DNA of 10,267 nucleotides from Pelagophyceae sp. CCMP2097 (taxonomy: Eukaryota > Sar > Pelagophyceae): positions 50,310 through 60,576 of the forward strand of contig MU657330.1 in assembly GCA_026770575.1 (NCBI GenBank). Direction: 5' to 3'. Within the stretch, counting starts at the first letter, position 1. Each line of letters begins with the position of its first letter. Under the pieces are notes generated by a model that saw only the letters and a list, made by a program, of their open reading frames with translations, was not told the DNA's origin and ran no database searches. The position numbers and the translations under genes are program-made. Positions 7,071-10,267 of the stretch are shown piece by piece.

Positions 7071-7877
7071 ATGACGATCTTGTGCCGCCTCCTCGCCGCC
7101 GCCGTCGTCGCGGGAGCGGCGGCGCGCCAGCTGAGCGGCGGCGGCGCGTTCCCGGTGTTGGCGGAATCTTTCTTCGCCACGTACTCCCTCTCCGTGGTCT
7201 TGGACAGTGTGGATCCGGCTGAAATCAACAGCAATTCGGAGGCGCAGCTCGCCATCGCCGACACAATCGTGGCGCTTCTTGCCGCAGACGGCATCATCAT
7301 CGAGGCGATCGACGTGACGAACATCGTCGCGACGTCGGGGGGCGCGCGACGCCGCCTGCTGGCCACGGAGAACAACGTCGTAATCTCGTACGACGTCCAG
7401 AATGAGGTCGCCGACGCAGCCAAGGCCGAAGTTGAGCTGGTCAGCATCGTCGCAAACATCAAGAAAGGTGCCGGCAACGGAGGATTACTGATTAAGCTCA
7501 AAGAAAAAGCGACGGTGCGCAACGTGGAGACCGTCTTCTCGAGCGCCGTCGTCGATGTCGGCAGATCTAACACGCGCCTCGAGGACAATTCGAGCTTCCG
7601 CCGTGTTAAAGCGCCCTCGCCTGCGCCCACGCCCGTGCCCACGTCGCTGCCGACGTACGGCACGCCAATGCCGACGGTAACGCCGCCCACGGCCGTGCCT
7701 ACGGCCGCCCCATCCTACATCACGTTGATGCCGTCGTACGACACGCCAATGCCGACGCCGCCCATGCCCGCGCCTACGCCCGCGCCGCTGCCGACTTTCG
7801 ACTCGCCCACGCCCACGTTCGCAACGGCCTCCCCATCGTACTTCACACCGCTGCCGACGGCTCCTGGCGACGACTAG
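7071..7877 (+). CDS. Secreted protein with RRRLLA motif and Pro/Thr-rich stalk
   Basis: ATG at 7071 starts a 268-residue intronless frame. The frame is open further upstream, but this Met is followed at once by a signal-peptide-like segment (CRLLAAAVVAGAAA, residues 5-18). Residues 35-163 form an alternating hydrophobic domain: an SVVLDSVDP strand, then a helix, then GIIIEAIDVTNIV, RRRLLA (93-98) and NVVISYDV. This layout recalls secreted stramenopile and other algal domains with a conserved RRLLA motif, possibly SEA-like; that comparison is from memory. Residues 181-268 are Pro/Thr/Ser-rich with repeats such as PTPVPT and PSYxTxMP, suggesting an extended, O-glycosylated stalk. There is no C-terminal membrane anchor. 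It probably acts outside the cell or in the wall. It converges on the GH32 gene, stop to stop 150 bp apart. Confidence 0.8.
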   Translation: MTILCRLLAAAVVAGAAARQLSGGGAFPVLAESFFATYSLSVVLDSVDPAEINSNSEAQLAIADTIVALLAADGIIIEAIDVTNIVATSGGARRRLLATENNVVISYDVQNEVADAAKAEVELVSIVANIKKGAGNGGLLIKLKEKATVRNVETVFSSAVVDVGRSNTRLEDNSSFRRVKAPSPAPTPVPTSLPTYGTPMPTVTPPTAVPTAAPSYITLMPSYDTPMPTPPMPAPTPAPLPTFDSPTPTFATASPSYFTPLPTAPGDD

Positions 7878-8010
7878 TCTACGGTACTGCGCCAGCCAAT
7901 GCCGACGCGCTGCCACCAGGCGCCCTTCCACGTGGCAGGGGCGCAGAGGTGGTCGAACCCCTGTCCGCCCAGCACGTGAAACTGATAATCCGTGCTAATA
8001 TTTTCAAGTT
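7874..8010 (-). other. Orphan protein-like frame beyond the GH32 stop
   Basis: In a different frame from the GH32 last exon, the minus strand reads STDYQFHVLGGQGFDHLCA and then a Trp-rich tail ending GWRSTVD, with TAG at 7876-7874. The stop shares CTAG with the stop of the plus-strand gene. A possible acceptor (ATATTAG) precedes it near 7995. It may be an alternative terminal exon of the GH32 gene or a gene remnant. Trp and His richness makes it look less random than other shadow frames. Confidence 0.3.
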
Positions 8011-8027
8011 TGTCCCCGACGACGGGC

Positions 8028-10023
8028 TTATTTGAAGACGCGCGTTGCGTTGCGGACTTCTTCCGGCGTGACCCAGATGGAGCCAATGGGGAAGATGGTG
8101 AGGTGCGCCGCAACGTCGGCCGTCGATGAGAGGGTCAGCGTCGCCGCGTCGTCTAGGACCGTCGTCTTGGTGATAGCGACGCGGCCGTGTTGGAAGAAGA
8201 CCTCAACGAACGTCCAGTCGACGAAGACGCGCAGCGCGACGTCGCGCTCGCGGGTGAGGACGCGGAGCGTGTCCCGCGCGCCGCCGCACGCGACGGGGAC
8301 GTCGTAGAACGCCGCCGAGGCGTCGGCCGGCGGCGCGTAGGCGACGACACAGTCCGTCGCCGCGACGCGGACGGTAAAGTTTGCGGCCGCCGCGGGCAGC
8401 CGGAAGGTCACGAGGACCTCGGACTGCCACAGCACGGCGGCGGTGACACCAGCGACGTGCGCCTCGCCCGCGCGGAGCGCAACGGTCGCGCCGACGACAG
8501 CCGCGGCCCGCAGCGTCGCGACCTCGGCGATGGGCGCCTGCTCCAGCGCGCGCGCCTCGGCGTTGAACGTGACCTCGCGCGGCAGCGACTGCGCCGACGC
8601 GGGCGGCACCGTGGCCCAGCCCCAGTTGATGCGGCGACGCGCCGTCGAGCCGCGGACGGGGTAGTCGCCGTCCTTGCTCGCGTAAAAGTCGCCCGCGTCC
8701 TACGCGTGCCTTCTTTTGAAACGACTCGCCGAGGCGGGTTCGCGAGGACGCATCCGCGGCAGCTGCGCTCACGATCTTCCGCTGCTCATAGAGGTCCTCC
8801 CAGCCGGGCGTTGGCCGGAACGTGCCGAGCTCGCCGGGCTCGCTGCCGGCGTACGTGCCCGCCTGCCACCAGTCGCCGCCGCAGCTCGTCTTGTGCACGT
8901 GCGTCGGGAGCGCCGAGCCCCCGGCGGGGGGGCGGGAGCCGTTGGTGGGCGGCGGCAGCGGGTAGAAGCTCGGGCACTCGCAGGGGCGCAAGTCCGCGGC
9001 CTTGCCCATGGGGTACCACTTGCCCGCGACGAGGTCGGCGTCCGAGGCGGCGCCGTAGACTGTCGCGTCGAACGTGCGCAGGCGCCACTCGCCGGTGCGC
9101 GCGTCCTTCCACGGCGCCGACGGGTCGCGCGTCGCGTTCTCGGCCACAGGGTTGTAGGCAGGCTTGGTCCAGTTGATGAGCAGCGCGTCGCCGGCGTAGT
9201 CCGCGGGAACCGCATGCGCCAGCACCGTGCCCGTGCCGCACGCCGGCCACGCGCCGGGGCCGGCGCTCGTGCAGAGGCCGGGGTAGATCTGCACCACGCC
9301 CGGCGCGCCGCCGGGGCCGGCGCCCTCGACGACGACGGCGCTGCCCGTGAAGACGGCGACGGCGTCGTACGCCGTCGCCGCGCCCGTGGCCGCGTCGAGG
9401 CCGTTCCAGAGCGCCACGGGCAGCGCCGCCCAGTGCACCAGGTCCTGCGCGGCGCCGTCGCGATGCCACGGACGCATCCGACCGCGCGCCGGCGAGCGGC
9501 TTCGCGCCGCGCGCGGCGCACGACGCGCACCTTTGAGGCAAAGTGTCCGTAGACGGGGCCGTGGCCACCCGGCCTGCGTCGTCGAGGTCATAGCGTGGGG
9601 GGCCCCTTCCCCGGGCGTTGGCGGGCCTCTGGCATGGGGGTCTCGGCGTCGGCCGCGCTTCTCGGCGGCGCGGCGCGGCGGTGCACCGCGCGAGGTGGGC
9701 CTGGTAGAAGTGGTGGACGACGCCGTGCACCGGGTCGAAGACGGGGCCGTTTGGGTCGTTCTCGCCGCAGCCGCGGCGGTCCACGAGGTGGTATGCCGGC
9801 GCGGCCGCAAACGCGTCGCCGCAAAACTCCCGGCCGGGGCCGCAGGGCCCGCTGCGGCCCGACGCATCCTCGCACGTCCTACGGTGGCAAAGTCCCGGCC
9901 GCCAACATGGCGTCCCGGGGCGCCGTGAGCATGCATATTGTCCGCGAGGAGCGCCGCAGCGTCGACGCAGCCGGCGAGGCAGACGAGGCACGCCAGCGAG
10001 GCACCGCGGGAGTGGGGGGCCAT
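8028..10023 (-). CDS. Secreted glycoside hydrolase family 32 (invertase-like beta-fructofuranosidase)
   Basis: This family cleaves sucrose or fructans by a retaining mechanism. My model joins exons 10023-9883, 9826-9687, 9573-9531, 9444-8773 and 8699-8028 (555 residues). The last three introns (113, 86 and 73 nt) are well supported: each is GT-AG, phases match, and the joins restore family motifs (HLA-R-PGGHGPVYGH, HFASK|DLVHW, EQRKI|DAGDFYASK). The first intron (about 9882-9827) is tentative. A signal peptide (about 1-23) is followed by ENDPNGP (nucleophile Asp about 71), FTGSAVV, TRDP (Asp about 215) and CECPSFYPL (acid/base Glu about 264). RRRINWGWA and SLPRE follow. The C-terminal beta-sandwich contains LRVFVDWTFVEVFFQHGR. 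All three catalytic residues are present, so the enzyme looks intact. Potential N-glycosylation sites (NWT, NAT, NGS, NFT) fit secretion. Substrate preference cannot be read from sequence alone. Confidence 0.92.
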
Positions 10024-10267
10024 TGCAGCGTGTCTGGCGGCTCGAGCGAGACCGAACTTCTTCCGGCGTGGATATGGGTGGCACTGTAATAGGGGTCGCC
10101 GGGCTTCGAAGCTGGTGGATAAGAGGGATTCGGTGAGGTCGTGGGCGAGGGTAGGTCGGTCGTGGGCGAGAATAGTCAGTTCGGAGGGGTCCCGTGGAGG
10201 GCGCGACGGGCGATGGAAGGTGTTTAGAATCTCCGTCCGGGACGGGCTGGTTGTAATGTTTGTCCGG
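10024..10267. other. Upstream flank of the GH32 gene
   Basis: No gene is seen. GGTCGTGGGCGAG occurs twice, at 10137-10149 and 10158-10170, 21 bp apart (two helical turns), and could be a paired binding site. No TATA-like element is clear near the start. Confidence 0.4.

Noticed and set aside
8187..9552. Long plus-strand frames opposite the GH32 gene
   Set aside because: They are Arg/Ala-rich antisense shadows of a clearly recognised enzyme on the minus strand.

Overview
The window looks like nuclear DNA from a GC-rich eukaryotic microalga. A stramenopile, possibly pelagophyte-like, genome is my best guess, but this is inferred from gene style and not proven. Coding blocks are very GC-rich, and the genes carry short GT-AG introns (about 54-113 nt) whose phases join cleanly. 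A secreted glycoside hydrolase family 32 enzyme sits beside a secreted Pro/Thr-stalk protein. Between the genes lie AT-richer stretches full of small transposon-like inverted-repeat elements. I see no bacterial operons, Shine-Dalgarno starts, rRNA, tRNA or CRISPR.

Layout. 1-705: a non-autonomous element with 23-bp terminal inverted repeats starting CAGCT, a GC-rich interior and a 26-bp perfect palindrome. 729-791: a strong hairpin. 846-1035: a TA-flanked MITE. 1040-1779: no gene I can defend. 1780-3646 (minus): a four-exon gene for a 549-residue multi-pass membrane protein of unknown function. 3647-4204: intergenic, with an imperfect inverted repeat. 4207-4365: a second MITE related to the first. 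4372-5048: a second CAGCT-ended element packed with subterminal GCTTGAAAGTT motifs. 5049-7070: a mosaic of a duplicated coding-like fragment (two 116-bp copies exactly 330 bp apart), 41-bp and 38-bp repeats, and an uncertain plus-strand ORF. 7071-7877 (plus): a secreted protein with an RRRLLA motif and a Pro/Thr-rich tail. 8028-10023 (minus): an intron-containing GH32 (invertase-like) gene with all three catalytic motifs. 10024-10267: its upstream flank.

How the parts relate. The GH32 enzyme and the Pro/Thr-stalk protein are convergent neighbours, 150 bp apart stop to stop, and both carry signal peptides. A shared extracellular or cell-wall setting is therefore plausible, but nothing here shows a joint function. 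The mobile elements lie only in the intergenic part of the left half. The least explained features are the unknown membrane protein, the duplicated 330-bp-offset fragment, and the matched architecture of the two MITEs. I found no evidence for a new multi-gene system.
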